From: an uncultured Erysipelotrichaceae bacterium
GTDB lineage: Bacteria > Bacillota_I > Bacilli_A > Erysipelotrichales > Erysipelotrichaceae
NCBI GenBank assembly: GCA_934675465.1
Contig: CAKUQM010000008.1
Coordinates: forward strand, 1 to 57,189
Length of the DNA stretch: 57,189 nucleotides
Direction of reading: 5' to 3'
A program made the position numbers and the translations under genes. This document shows, one piece after another, positions 44,278 through 52,007 of the stretch; position 1 is the first letter of the stretch, and each line of letters begins with the position of its first letter. Below the pieces are notes generated by a model that was not told the origin of the DNA, searched no databases, and worked only from the letters and a program-made list of their open reading frames with translations.

Positions 44278-46056
44278 ATGGAAATCACAAACGACATCAA
44301 ATACATAGGTGTGAACGACCACAAAATTGATTTATTCGAAGGACAATACAAGGTGCCAAATGGTATCTCATACAATTCTTATGTAATCTTAGATAATAAG
44401 ATTGCCATCATGGACACAGTAGACAAAAACTTTAGCGATGAATGGTTCAACAACTTAAAGAACGTCTTAGGCGATAAGAAACCAGACTACTTAATCATTC
44501 AACACATGGAACCTGACCACAGTGCTAGTATTCTATACTTACTAGACAAGTACCCAGATACTATCGTCGTATCAAGTGATAAAGCATTTAAGATGATGAA
44601 TAACTTCTTTAATAAAAGTTTTGAAGAAAAAAGAATTGTCATCAAAGAAAAAGACACTCTAGATTTAGGCACACATAAATTACACTTTGTAGCTGCACCA
44701 ATGGTACATTGGCCTGAAGTAATGGTAACTTATGATGAAACCGATAAAGTCTTATTCTCAGCTGATGGCTTTGGCAAATTTGGTGCCTTGGATACTAAAG
44801 AAGATTGGGAAAATGAAGCTAGAAGATATTATATTGGTATCGTAGGAAAATATGGTAAACAAGTAGCTAACCTTTTGGAAAAAGCTTCTACATTAGACAT
44901 CGAAAAGATTTGTCCACTACATGGCCCTGTATTAAAAGATAATCTTTCTTATTATTTAGGACTATACAATACTTGGGCAAACTACGATTATAAGGAAGAT
45001 GGTATCTTAGTATGTTACACATCCATATATGGTCATACCAAGAAAGCTGTTGACTTGTTGATTGAAAAGTTAAAGAAACATGGCGCAAACGTTAAAACAT
45101 ATGACTTAGCAAGATGCGATATGTCTTATGCGGTAAGTGATGCCTTCAACTATAATAAGATTATTCTTGCTACTACAACATATAATGCCGATATCTTCCC
45201 TTTTATGAGAGAATTTATTGAACATTTAACTGAAAGAAACTTTTCAAATAAGACCATTGGTTTAATGGAAAATGGATCTTGGGCTCCTATGGCTAATAGA
45301 ATCATGGAAGCTATGTTTGAAAAATCTAAAAATATCAATATTTTAAGTCAAAAAGTAAGTATTACCTCTGCCTTAAATGAAACTTCTATTAAACAAATAG
45401 ACGACATGGTAAACGTATTGTGTCAAGATAAATTAGCCTTAAGCAATGAAGAAAAAGACTATTCAGCATTAAATAAAATTGGTTATGGATTATATGTCAT
45501 CACAAGTAACGATGGCAAAAAAGATAATGGCTTAATCGTAAATACTGTATCTCAATTAACAGTAGAGCCAAATAGAGTAATGGTTAATATCAATAAAGCT
45601 AACTATTCTTTTGATGTGATTAAAAAAACAGGTAAGATGAATGTTAACTGTTTAGATATCAATACCCCATTCTCTTTGATTAAACTATTTGGCTTTAATA
45701 GCGGTAAGACGGTTGATAAGTTTAAAGATTATACTGATGTCACAAGATGTGAAAATGGCTTATTACGCTTAAACAAACACATTAATGCTTACTTCTCTTT
45801 GGTAGTTAAAGACTATGTAGATTTAGGAACTCATGGCATGTTTATTTGTGAAATAAGTGATGCAAAGACCTTAAGTGATAGTGAATCATTAACTTATGAT
45901 TATTACTATAAGCATATAAAACCTAGTGTTAATACTGAAGGCAAAAAAGGATGGGTATGTAAGGTATGTGGTTATATCTACGAGGGAGAAGAGCTACCAC
46001 CTGACTTTATTTGTCCGTTATGTAAGCACGGTGTCGCTGATTTTGAAAAACTTTAG
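44278..46056 (+). CDS. Flavodiiron protein with flavin reductase and rubredoxin domains
   Basis: 592 aa. Metallo-beta-lactamase diiron domain (1-250) with ligands in HMEPDH (76-81), 'HWPEVMVTY', 'SADGFGKFGA' and 'CPLHGP'; flavodoxin domain (about 253-395, 'LVCYTSIYGHTKKAVDLL'); flavin reductase domain (about 403-545, 'YGLYVITSNDGKKDNGLIVN'); rubredoxin (559-592) with Cys561, 564, 579 and 582. Such proteins reduce O2 to water or NO to N2O, protecting anaerobes. The fusion puts the whole electron chain in one polypeptide. AAAGGAGATTTTTT ribosome site; single gene. Confidence 0.93.
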   Translation: MEITNDIKYIGVNDHKIDLFEGQYKVPNGISYNSYVILDNKIAIMDTVDKNFSDEWFNNLKNVLGDKKPDYLIIQHMEPDHSASILYLLDKYPDTIVVSSDKAFKMMNNFFNKSFEEKRIVIKEKDTLDLGTHKLHFVAAPMVHWPEVMVTYDETDKVLFSADGFGKFGALDTKEDWENEARRYYIGIVGKYGKQVANLLEKASTLDIEKICPLHGPVLKDNLSYYLGLYNTWANYDYKEDGILVCYTSIYGHTKKAVDLLIEKLKKHGANVKTYDLARCDMSYAVSDAFNYNKIILATTTYNADIFPFMREFIEHLTERNFSNKTIGLMENGSWAPMANRIMEAMFEKSKNINILSQKVSITSALNETSIKQIDDMVNVLCQDKLALSNEEKDYSALNKIGYGLYVITSNDGKKDNGLIVNTVSQLTVEPNRVMVNINKANYSFDVIKKTGKMNVNCLDINTPFSLIKLFGFNSGKTVDKFKDYTDVTRCENGLLRLNKHINAYFSLVVKDYVDLGTHGMFICEISDAKTLSDSESLTYDYYYKHIKPSVNTEGKKGWVCKVCGYIYEGEELPPDFICPLCKHGVADFEKL

Positions 46057-46085
46057 ACGATGAAGACAACTTCATCGTTTTTATT
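46057..46085 (+). terminator. Terminator of the flavodiiron gene
   Basis: ACGATGAAG and CTTCATCGT pair around ACAA and are followed by TTTTTATTTG. Confidence 0.92.
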
Positions 46086-46098
46086 TGTTTATCTAATA

Positions 46099-46104
46099 TA
46101 TAAT
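46099..46104 (+). promoter_or_regulatory. -10 box of leaderless DUF1846 gene
   Basis: TATAAT lies 7 nt before the ATG at 46112, within 14 bp of the preceding terminator's T-run. There is no ribosome binding site; the in-frame GTG at 46106 lies between box and ATG and is too close to the -10 to be transcribed. Confidence 0.65.
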
Positions 46105-46111
46105 AGTGAAC

Positions 46112-47596
46112 ATGAGAAAAATAGGATTTGACAACGAAAAGTACATTAAATTACAATCTGAGAGTATTTACGAAAGAGTAAAAAAATTCAATCGACTATA
46201 TATTGAATTTGGTGGCAAACTGTTCGATGACTATCACGCATCAAGAGTATTGCCAGGCTTTATGCCAGATACTAAGATCAAAATGCTTCTAAATATCAAA
46301 GATAGAGCTGAAATGATTTTAGTAATCAACGCCAACGATATTGAAAAGCACAAGATGCGTAGCGATATAGGTATTACCTATAGCCAAGACTTATTTAGAC
46401 TAATCGATGCCTTCAAGGTGGCTGAATTAGCTATTGGTGGTGTTGTTATTACACAATATGCGAAGCAAAGTGAAGCTACTAAATTAAGAAAGAAATTAGA
46501 GAAATCAGGAATTAAATGTGCTTATCACTATAAAATAGAAAACTATCCAAATGACATCGACAGGATTTTATCTAAAGATGGCTTTGGCAAGAATGAATAT
46601 TTAGAGACTAACAAGGAAATCGTGGTTGTCACAGCTCCAGGACCTGGCAGTGGTAAGATGGCAGTTGCCTTATCTCAAATTTACCATGATAATCTTCATG
46701 ATATTAAGTCTGGTTATGCTAAGTTTGAAACCTTCCCTGTTTGGAACTTGCCTTTAAACCATCCGGTTAATTTGGCTTATGAAGCTGCTACAGCTAATTT
46801 AAGCGATGTAAACATGATTGACCCTTTCCACTTACAAGAATATGGCAAGGTAGCAATCAATTATAACCGTGATGTTGAAGCCTTCCCAGTATTAAATAAC
46901 CTATTAACTAAGGTAATTGGTGAATGCATCTATAAATCACCTACTGACATGGGTGTTAATATGGTCGGTTATTGCATCAGTGATGATGAAGCATGTAGAG
47001 AAGCAAGTAATCAAGAAATTATTAGAAGATGTTACCAAGCTCAAGTTGATTATGTTCATGATAAGATTGATGAAAACGTCATCAATAAGCTAGAAAATAT
47101 CTTAACTAAATCTAATATTTCTAAAGATGATAGAAAAGTAGCGGTGGTTGCCAATGAATTAGCTAAAAAGACTGGTGAACCAGTTACAGCTATTGAATTG
47201 GTTGATGGAACTATCGTTACTGGTAAAACTAGTAAGTTGATGGGTGCTAGCAGCGCTGCCTTATTAAATGCTGCTAAGATTGCGGCTGGTCTACCCGACA
47301 TTGAATTGTTCTCACCTAAAATTATTGAACCAATTCAGGAATTAAAGACCCAATATTTAAACGGTAATAATCCTCGTTTACATACAGACGAAGTGTTGAT
47401 TGCCCTAGCCATTGGCTCTCAAACATCTTATTCATGCCAAAGAGCAATGATGGGTTTAAGTAATTTAAAATATGCCGAAGTACATTCAACTGTAATCTTG
47501 AGTGAAGTTGATACAAACACATTTAAAAAATTGGGCATGAATGTAACCATGAACCCAATTTATCAAACTAAGAAGCTTTATCACAAAGGTCGTTAA
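46112..47596 (+). CDS. DUF1846 family protein (UPF0371)
   Basis: 494 aa from ATG 46112 (MRKIGFDNEKYIKLQSE), the conserved family start. 'IEFGGKLFDDYHASRVLPGF', 'VVVTAPGPGSGKMAVALSQI' (a P-loop-like segment) and 'NLPLNHPVNLAYEAATANL' are typical of the 495-aa UPF0371 proteins, whose structure is known but whose function is not assigned; a nucleotide-binding role is suggested by the glycine-rich loop. Convergent with nth, overlapping it by 29 bp. Confidence 0.92.
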   Translation: MRKIGFDNEKYIKLQSESIYERVKKFNRLYIEFGGKLFDDYHASRVLPGFMPDTKIKMLLNIKDRAEMILVINANDIEKHKMRSDIGITYSQDLFRLIDAFKVAELAIGGVVITQYAKQSEATKLRKKLEKSGIKCAYHYKIENYPNDIDRILSKDGFGKNEYLETNKEIVVVTAPGPGSGKMAVALSQIYHDNLHDIKSGYAKFETFPVWNLPLNHPVNLAYEAATANLSDVNMIDPFHLQEYGKVAINYNRDVEAFPVLNNLLTKVIGECIYKSPTDMGVNMVGYCISDDEACREASNQEIIRRCYQAQVDYVHDKIDENVINKLENILTKSNISKDDRKVAVVANELAKKTGEPVTAIELVDGTIVTGKTSKLMGASSAALLNAAKIAAGLPDIELFSPKIIEPIQELKTQYLNGNNPRLHTDEVLIALAIGSQTSYSCQRAMMGLSNLKYAEVHSTVILSEVDTNTFKKLGMNVTMNPIYQTKKLYHKGR

Positions 47597-48188
47597 ACGG
47601 ACAATTTATACAGTCTGGTTTAATAGCCTTACATTTATATCTACCAAAAAATATGAACTGATGGTGTAATTTTCCCCACAATGGTTTAGGGAAATAGGCC
47701 ATCAGTTTTTCTTCTATTTTCTTCACATCATCATCTTTGTTTGCTATACCAAGTCTTTTAGAAACCCTAGAAACATGGGTATCTACCGCAAAAGCAGGCA
47801 CACCAAAACAATTATTTAAAACAATATTAGCACTCTTATGCCCTACACCACTTAATGATTCTAAAAACTTTCGATCATTTATTACTTCGCCATTATATTT
47901 ATCAACTAAAACTTTTGACAAGTTAATAATATTCTTAGCCTTGTTGTGATATAGACCTAGAGGTTTAATGATTTCTTCAACATCGTTCAAGTTAGCACAA
48001 GCCAAACTAAAAACATCAGGATACTTATCAAATAAAACTTTAGTAACTTTATTTACCTTTATATCGGTTGTTTGAGCACTCAAAACAACCGCAATCAAAA
48101 GTTCAAAGTTACTTTTATAATTTAATTCACAATGAGCATCTGGATACAATTCATCCAAAGATTTAATAATATAATCAGCCTTTATCAT
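47568..48188 (-). CDS. nth: Endonuclease III
   Basis: 206 aa. Helix-hairpin-helix 'LESLSGVGHKSANIVLNNCF' with the catalytic Lys, catalytic Asp in 'AFAVDTHVSRVSKRLG', and the 4Fe-4S loop 'CKAIKPDCINCPFNDLC' (C-x6-C-x2-C-x5-C). Removes oxidised pyrimidines and nicks abasic sites. Overlaps dnaD by 14 bp; dnaD-nth is a conserved Bacillota pair. Confidence 0.96.
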   Translation of the reverse strand: MIKADYIIKSLDELYPDAHCELNYKSNFELLIAVVLSAQTTDIKVNKVTKVLFDKYPDVFSLACANLNDVEEIIKPLGLYHNKAKNIINLSKVLVDKYNGEVINDRKFLESLSGVGHKSANIVLNNCFGVPAFAVDTHVSRVSKRLGIANKDDDVKKIEEKLMAYFPKPLWGKLHHQFIFFGRYKCKAIKPDCINCPFNDLCDKAS

Positions 48189-48672
48189 TTCTTAATATTG
48201 TCTCTACATAAGCCAAGTTATACTTACGATAAGCGCAAGCCATTCTAATCGCATCTTGAATGGCATCATCACTATAGTTTTCCAACAATTCAGCTGTCTT
48301 CATCTTATCAATTGGTGTTAGAGGTCTACTTAGAAATGCCTCAACCGCATCATAGATATCATTATTTTCAACTTCATCATATTTAACTATATCAAAATCA
48401 AAAACACCATCTATGTCGTAACAAATTCCCTTTTCATTGATATCTATACGTAAATACCCTTTGCCACTTAAAGAAGCTAAAGCTTTATCTAAATCATTTG
48501 GACTAACTTGTAATTTTTCACATAAAAAATCTAAGCTTATTTCTTTATTGTGTTCCTGACAAAAATTAATTACCAATAACACTAAAAATTCTAAATGACT
48601 AACATTTAGTTTATCCATATTATCAAGTAACCATGCGTTACGATCAAAATAAGCTTCCTTATATATTTTCAT
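48175..48672 (-). CDS. dnaD: Primosome protein DnaD
   Basis: 165 aa. The N-terminal winged helix (1-90, 'LDFLCEKLQVSPNDLDKALA') and C-terminal DnaD/DnaB2 domain (about 105-160) with 'YSDDAIQDAIRMACAYRKYN' and 'LAYVETILRNDKG' match the family; the final 'YVETIL' resembles the YxxxIL DNA-binding motif. Slightly shorter than Bacillus DnaD (about 230 aa). Helps load the replicative helicase. Directly joined to the upstream methyltransferase gene and to nth. Confidence 0.87.
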   Translation of the reverse strand: MKIYKEAYFDRNAWLLDNMDKLNVSHLEFLVLLVINFCQEHNKEISLDFLCEKLQVSPNDLDKALASLSGKGYLRIDINEKGICYDIDGVFDFDIVKYDEVENNDIYDAVEAFLSRPLTPIDKMKTAELLENYSDDAIQDAIRMACAYRKYNLAYVETILRNDKG

Positions 48673-49370
48673 TACTTGGTACCAATAAATAAAATCTTTT
48701 CATCTTTAATGAAATCCATCACCACTTCAGATTCGAGCCCGACAGACTCTAATTTCTCTTTAACAACACTAGGTTCAAAAACATTTTGAGTATGTTGTTC
48801 CTGAATCATCCCCTCTGGTGTATAGAAAGTAAAATGTTCATTCACTGTTCTATCAAAAGTATCTGAATTAATAGTCCATTGATAATAAACATTTTCATCA
48901 ACTTGACCTTCTTCGATATATTCTTCATCAAACTCTTTTAAACGTTTAGGATTGTGCATATCAAAGATAAAACGACCACCATCATTTAAGTGTTTATATA
49001 CACTTTTAAACATTTGTTCTAGTTCTTCTTCATATAAATAATTGATTGAATCGCAAACACAAAGAATTAAATCATACTTCTTATGTAAATCAAAATCAAT
49101 CATATTTAAGATTAAATATTCGCCATCAAAATTATTTGTGGCAACCTCTTTCATTTCTTTAGAAATATCTGAAGCAGTCACTTCTTTTCCTTGTTTCTTT
49201 AAAATACCAGCTAATACACCTGAACCAGATGCTAATTCTAAAACAGTATGATAATCCTTGGCATTGATGTATTCTAGCCAAAAATTGAAGGCTTCTTCAT
49301 CGCCTAATAGATAATCATAATATTTAGCTAAATATTCATATTCTTTTACTTCTTTATTAGATCCTTCCAT
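48672..49370 (-). CDS. yqeM: Class I SAM-dependent methyltransferase YqeM
   Basis: 232 aa. SAM-binding motif 'TVLELASGSGVLAGILKKQG' with acidic 'DISKEMKEVA' and 'LILCVCDSINYLYEEEELEQ' style post-motifs fit a Rossmann methyltransferase of the YqeM type. The substrate is unknown. Position after rsfS matches the Bacillus yqeL-yqeM order. Its start overlaps rsfS by 25 bp. Confidence 0.85.
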   Translation of the reverse strand: MEGSNKEVKEYEYLAKYYDYLLGDEEAFNFWLEYINAKDYHTVLELASGSGVLAGILKKQGKEVTASDISKEMKEVATNNFDGEYLILNMIDFDLHKKYDLILCVCDSINYLYEEELEQMFKSVYKHLNDGGRFIFDMHNPKRLKEFDEEYIEEGQVDENVYYQWTINSDTFDRTVNEHFTFYTPEGMIQEQHTQNVFEPSVVKEKLESVGLESEVVMDFIKDEKILFIGTK

Positions 49371-49669
49371 AAACCCTCTAAATTATACTTCTCACGTTCA
49401 CCATCAAAGAATAAGTGAACAACTACACTACCTGCATCAAATAAGTACCACTTACTTTCAGCATCATTATAACTATTACGATAAGAAACACCCTCTTCAT
49501 CACAAAGATCTTCTAAATAAGAAATAGTAGCCTTAGCCATACGACCATTTCTAGCCGTACCAATCACAAAATAATCAAGATAAGGACTATTATCCCTAAA
49601 ATCAATTACAGTGATATCTTCTATTTGTTTCTCATCCAACAATGCGACAATTTTATCCTTTAATTCCAT
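49346..49669 (-). CDS. rsfS: Ribosome silencing factor RsfS
   Basis: 107 aa. 'DITVIDFRDNSPYLDYFVIG' and 'WYLFDAGSVVVHLFFDGERE' with 'KYNLEGLWKD' match the RsfS/Iojap family; it binds L14 of the large subunit and blocks 30S joining in starvation. Usual bacterial length. Overlaps yqeK by 17 bp and yqeM by 25 bp. Confidence 0.95.
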   Translation of the reverse strand: MELKDKIVALLDEKQIEDITVIDFRDNSPYLDYFVIGTARNGRMAKATISYLEDLCDEEGVSYRNSYNDAESKWYLFDAGSVVVHLFFDGEREKYNLEGLWKDLIKK

Positions 49670-50210
49670 TATTCTTAGCTTCTTCCCACTTTTCTTTTAA
49701 AGTTCTTATTGCCTTCTTTAAATCATATTTGGCAATCTCAACAACCTCATCATCAATATGACGATTCTCTTCTCTTTTATCTGCTACATACAAAATCAGT
49801 GACAACTTATCATTAGAGTTACAAATTGTATGATTATAGATAGCATTCAAAACATCACCATCATGGAGATGAAACTTCTCCCTTAAGTAATACTTACAAG
49901 TAAAAGAATGTTTAACCTTTTCAGGATAATTAAGCTTATCAGGATCATAATATTTCAAATATTCATCTTGTTGTTCATTTGATAGTTCCTTAGTCAAATC
50001 ATGAAACAAACCAGCCATATAGGCCTTATTTGGATCAATATTGTGATAACAAGCTAATTCTTTAGCAAGCTTAGCCACCCCTAAAGTATGGATATATCTA
50101 TATTCTGATAAATTGGTCTTAACCAAATCTTCTAAAACCTCAAAATCATTTAAGATATACTTCCTTTGTTTACTGGTTAATTTATAGAAATCGTCTATTT
50201 GCTTACTCAT
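49653..50210 (-). CDS. yqeK: HD-domain Ap4A hydrolase YqeK
   Basis: 185 aa. HD motif 'HTLGVAKLAKELACYHNI' and 'KAYMAGLFHDLTKELSNEQQ', then 'HSFTCKYYLREKFHLHDGDV' and 'AIYNHTICNSN' give the His/Asp metal ligands of the YqeK family, which cleave diadenosine tetraphosphate symmetrically. In many Bacillota it sits behind nadD; here nadD is not present. Overlaps the yhbY end by 4 bp. Confidence 0.92.
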   Translation of the reverse strand: MSKQIDDFYKLTSKQRKYILNDFEVLEDLVKTNLSEYRYIHTLGVAKLAKELACYHNIDPNKAYMAGLFHDLTKELSNEQQDEYLKYYDPDKLNYPEKVKHSFTCKYYLREKFHLHDGDVLNAIYNHTICNSNDKLSLILYVADKREENRHIDDEVVEIAKYDLKKAIRTLKEKWEEAKNNGIKG

Positions 50211-50494
50211 GGTAATACAATCTTATGTTCCTTACTTCTTCTATAGAAAATCAATGTACGACCAATACATTGAACTAGTTCGCACTTACAAGTTGAACAT
50301 ACATCGATTTCTATCTCATTAATACTTGTGTCACAGCTTTTTAATACTGAGACTTTCACTAGTTCATTAGCCTTTAAATAATCGCTAATTCCACTTAAAA
50401 GATTATCACTTAAACCTTCTTTGCCAATTTGGAAAGTACTATTTAAATCATTCGCTAATGCTCTTAAATATCTTTTTTGTTTACCACTTAACAT
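50207..50494 (-). CDS. yhbY: YhbY family RNA-binding protein (CRM domain)
   Basis: 95 aa, one CRM domain: 'KQKRYLRALANDLNSTFQIG' and 'KEGLSDNLLSGISDYLKANE', with 'LVQCIGRTLIFYRRSKE' at the end including the GxxxxxYR loop. Associates with pre-50S ribosomes. In Bacillus this is yqeI. It abuts yqeH with 1-bp overlap. Confidence 0.93.
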   Translation of the reverse strand: MLSGKQKRYLRALANDLNSTFQIGKEGLSDNLLSGISDYLKANELVKVSVLKSCDTSINEIEIDVCSTCKCELVQCIGRTLIFYRRSKEHKIVLP

Positions 50495-51522
50495 TATAAA
50501 TTAACCTCACTTGTATATATTTTTATTTTATCATTAACATTCACTACAACTTTACCAGAACCCTTCACTTTAATTAGACCTAGTCCCTTTAAGTAAAATA
50601 ACTTAATGCCATCTAAATCAAATTCATTTGCCTTTAAAGGTAAAAGTCTTAGTGGATCCTTTAGACAATTATTCTTGAAATAACGTTCACTATTCTCTAA
50701 CTTTGTTCTATGTATTATTAGGTTATTTTCGACCATAAATTCAATTGATGCGTTGCCCTTAGGTATGACATCAATTTTCAATAATCCATTAATCACATAA
50801 GATTGATTCTCATATAATTGGAAAATTTGTCTTTTAATAGTCTTTAAAGGTAATAACTTCTTGATATTCTTATTATCTAAATGTGATAAGAAAGATTTAT
50901 CATCAATCAAACCAGCAGTATCAATAAATAGATAATCCTTGTAAGTAATCTCATTAACCTTTAAAGTAGTACCTGGATAAATAGAAGTAGTAAGTTCTTG
51001 ATTCTCGATTAATTTATTAATCAAACTAGACTTACCTACATTAGCTCTACCAGCAAATACAACCTTAGACATACCGCTTTCTTCTAAGATTTCAAAGAAT
51101 AAGTCATTGAAAGTAGTATCATTCTTATAAGTTAATAGACAATTGATATTGTTACACTTCTTTAAGACATCAAGATATAAGTCGCTTATCTTATTATCGT
51201 TGATGTTTTTAGGTAATAAGTCAATTTTGTTGATAATCAACAATAATTTCTTATCCTTAAAAGTATCTAATAGATAATCCTGATTTAAAAACAAGGCATC
51301 AAAAGCATCCACAATCAACACAAATAAAGCATCGTTGATATTCTTATAGCTTTCGATAATATCATCATTAGAAGTGAACTTTTTACTTACCTTAGAAGTA
51401 TCTCCATAATGAGTCAAACGAAAACATCTTTGACAATAATCAAAGTCTTCACTAGGTGCATAACCTAGCATACTTTTGTGTTCATACTGGAGAATCTCTC
51501 CACAACCTTTACACTTTTTCAT
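50494..51522 (-). CDS. yqeH: Ribosome biogenesis GTPase YqeH
   Basis: 342 aa. N-terminal zinc finger 'CKGCGEILQYEHKSMLGYAP' with the second pair CQRC, then a circularly permuted GTPase: G4 'LIINKIDLLPKN' comes before G1 'FAGRANVGKSSLINKLIEN', then G2 'YPGTTL' and G3 'DTAGLIDD'. The C-terminal part (200-342) is the RNA-binding region. Needed for 30S assembly. Overlaps yqeG by 14 bp. Confidence 0.95.
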   Translation of the reverse strand: MKKCKGCGEILQYEHKSMLGYAPSEDFDYCQRCFRLTHYGDTSKVSKKFTSNDDIIESYKNINDALFVLIVDAFDALFLNQDYLLDTFKDKKLLLIINKIDLLPKNINDNKISDLYLDVLKKCNNINCLLTYKNDTTFNDLFFEILEESGMSKVVFAGRANVGKSSLINKLIENQELTTSIYPGTTLKVNEITYKDYLFIDTAGLIDDKSFLSHLDNKNIKKLLPLKTIKRQIFQLYENQSYVINGLLKIDVIPKGNASIEFMVENNLIIHRTKLENSERYFKNNCLKDPLRLLPLKANEFDLDGIKLFYLKGLGLIKVKGSGKVVVNVNDKIKIYTSEVNL

Positions 51523-52006
51523 GCAGAATATGTTTAAATATAAACCTTTCTATTTTTCTATTAATCTTAGTTGTAAAACTATCAACCTCACTGATTGGTT
51601 TTACATAAATCGCATAAATTCCTGTCAACTTGCCACATAAGACATCAGTCAATAATTGATCACCCATGATAAACACTTTAGACTTATCTAAATGATGTTT
51701 TTTAATCAAGGCATTAGCCTTAAAAGGTAGTGGTTTAAATGCCCAACAGATATATTCACAACCAATTGAACCAGCCACTTCTTTTACTCTTTCATCGGTA
51801 TTATTAGATACCACAATCACATGAAAACCATTATCCTTAAGCGTTTGAACAAAGGCCTTGGCCTTGGCATCAGGAATCTTCACAAAATATGGAGTGATAG
51901 TATTATCAACATCCAAAAAGACAGTATCAAAGCCCCTATTTTTTAGGTCTTCAATATCTAAATCATCATACTTTTTAATCAATAAATCTGGTCTAAAAAT
52001 ACTCAT
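51509..52006 (-). CDS. yqeG: HAD-superfamily phosphatase YqeG
   Basis: 165 aa from ATG 52006 (MSIFRPDLLIKKYDD); the upstream part of the frame overlaps parC. HAD motif I 'TVFLDVDNTITPY' (DxDxT), motif II 'VIVVSNNTDERV', and 'SKVFIMGDQLLTDVLCGKLT' with motif IV (GDQLLTD) match the YqeG subfamily, related to phosphatidylglycerophosphatase of mitochondria (PTPMT-like Gep4). Opens the yqe cluster; it begins 2 nt after the parC stop with no ribosome site, so coupling or leaderless initiation is possible. Confidence 0.92.
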   Translation of the reverse strand: MSIFRPDLLIKKYDDLDIEDLKNRGFDTVFLDVDNTITPYFVKIPDAKAKAFVQTLKDNGFHVIVVSNNTDERVKEVAGSIGCEYICWAFKPLPFKANALIKKHHLDKSKVFIMGDQLLTDVLCGKLTGIYAIYVKPISEVDSFTTKINRKIERFIFKHILHEKV

Positions 52007-52007
52007 A

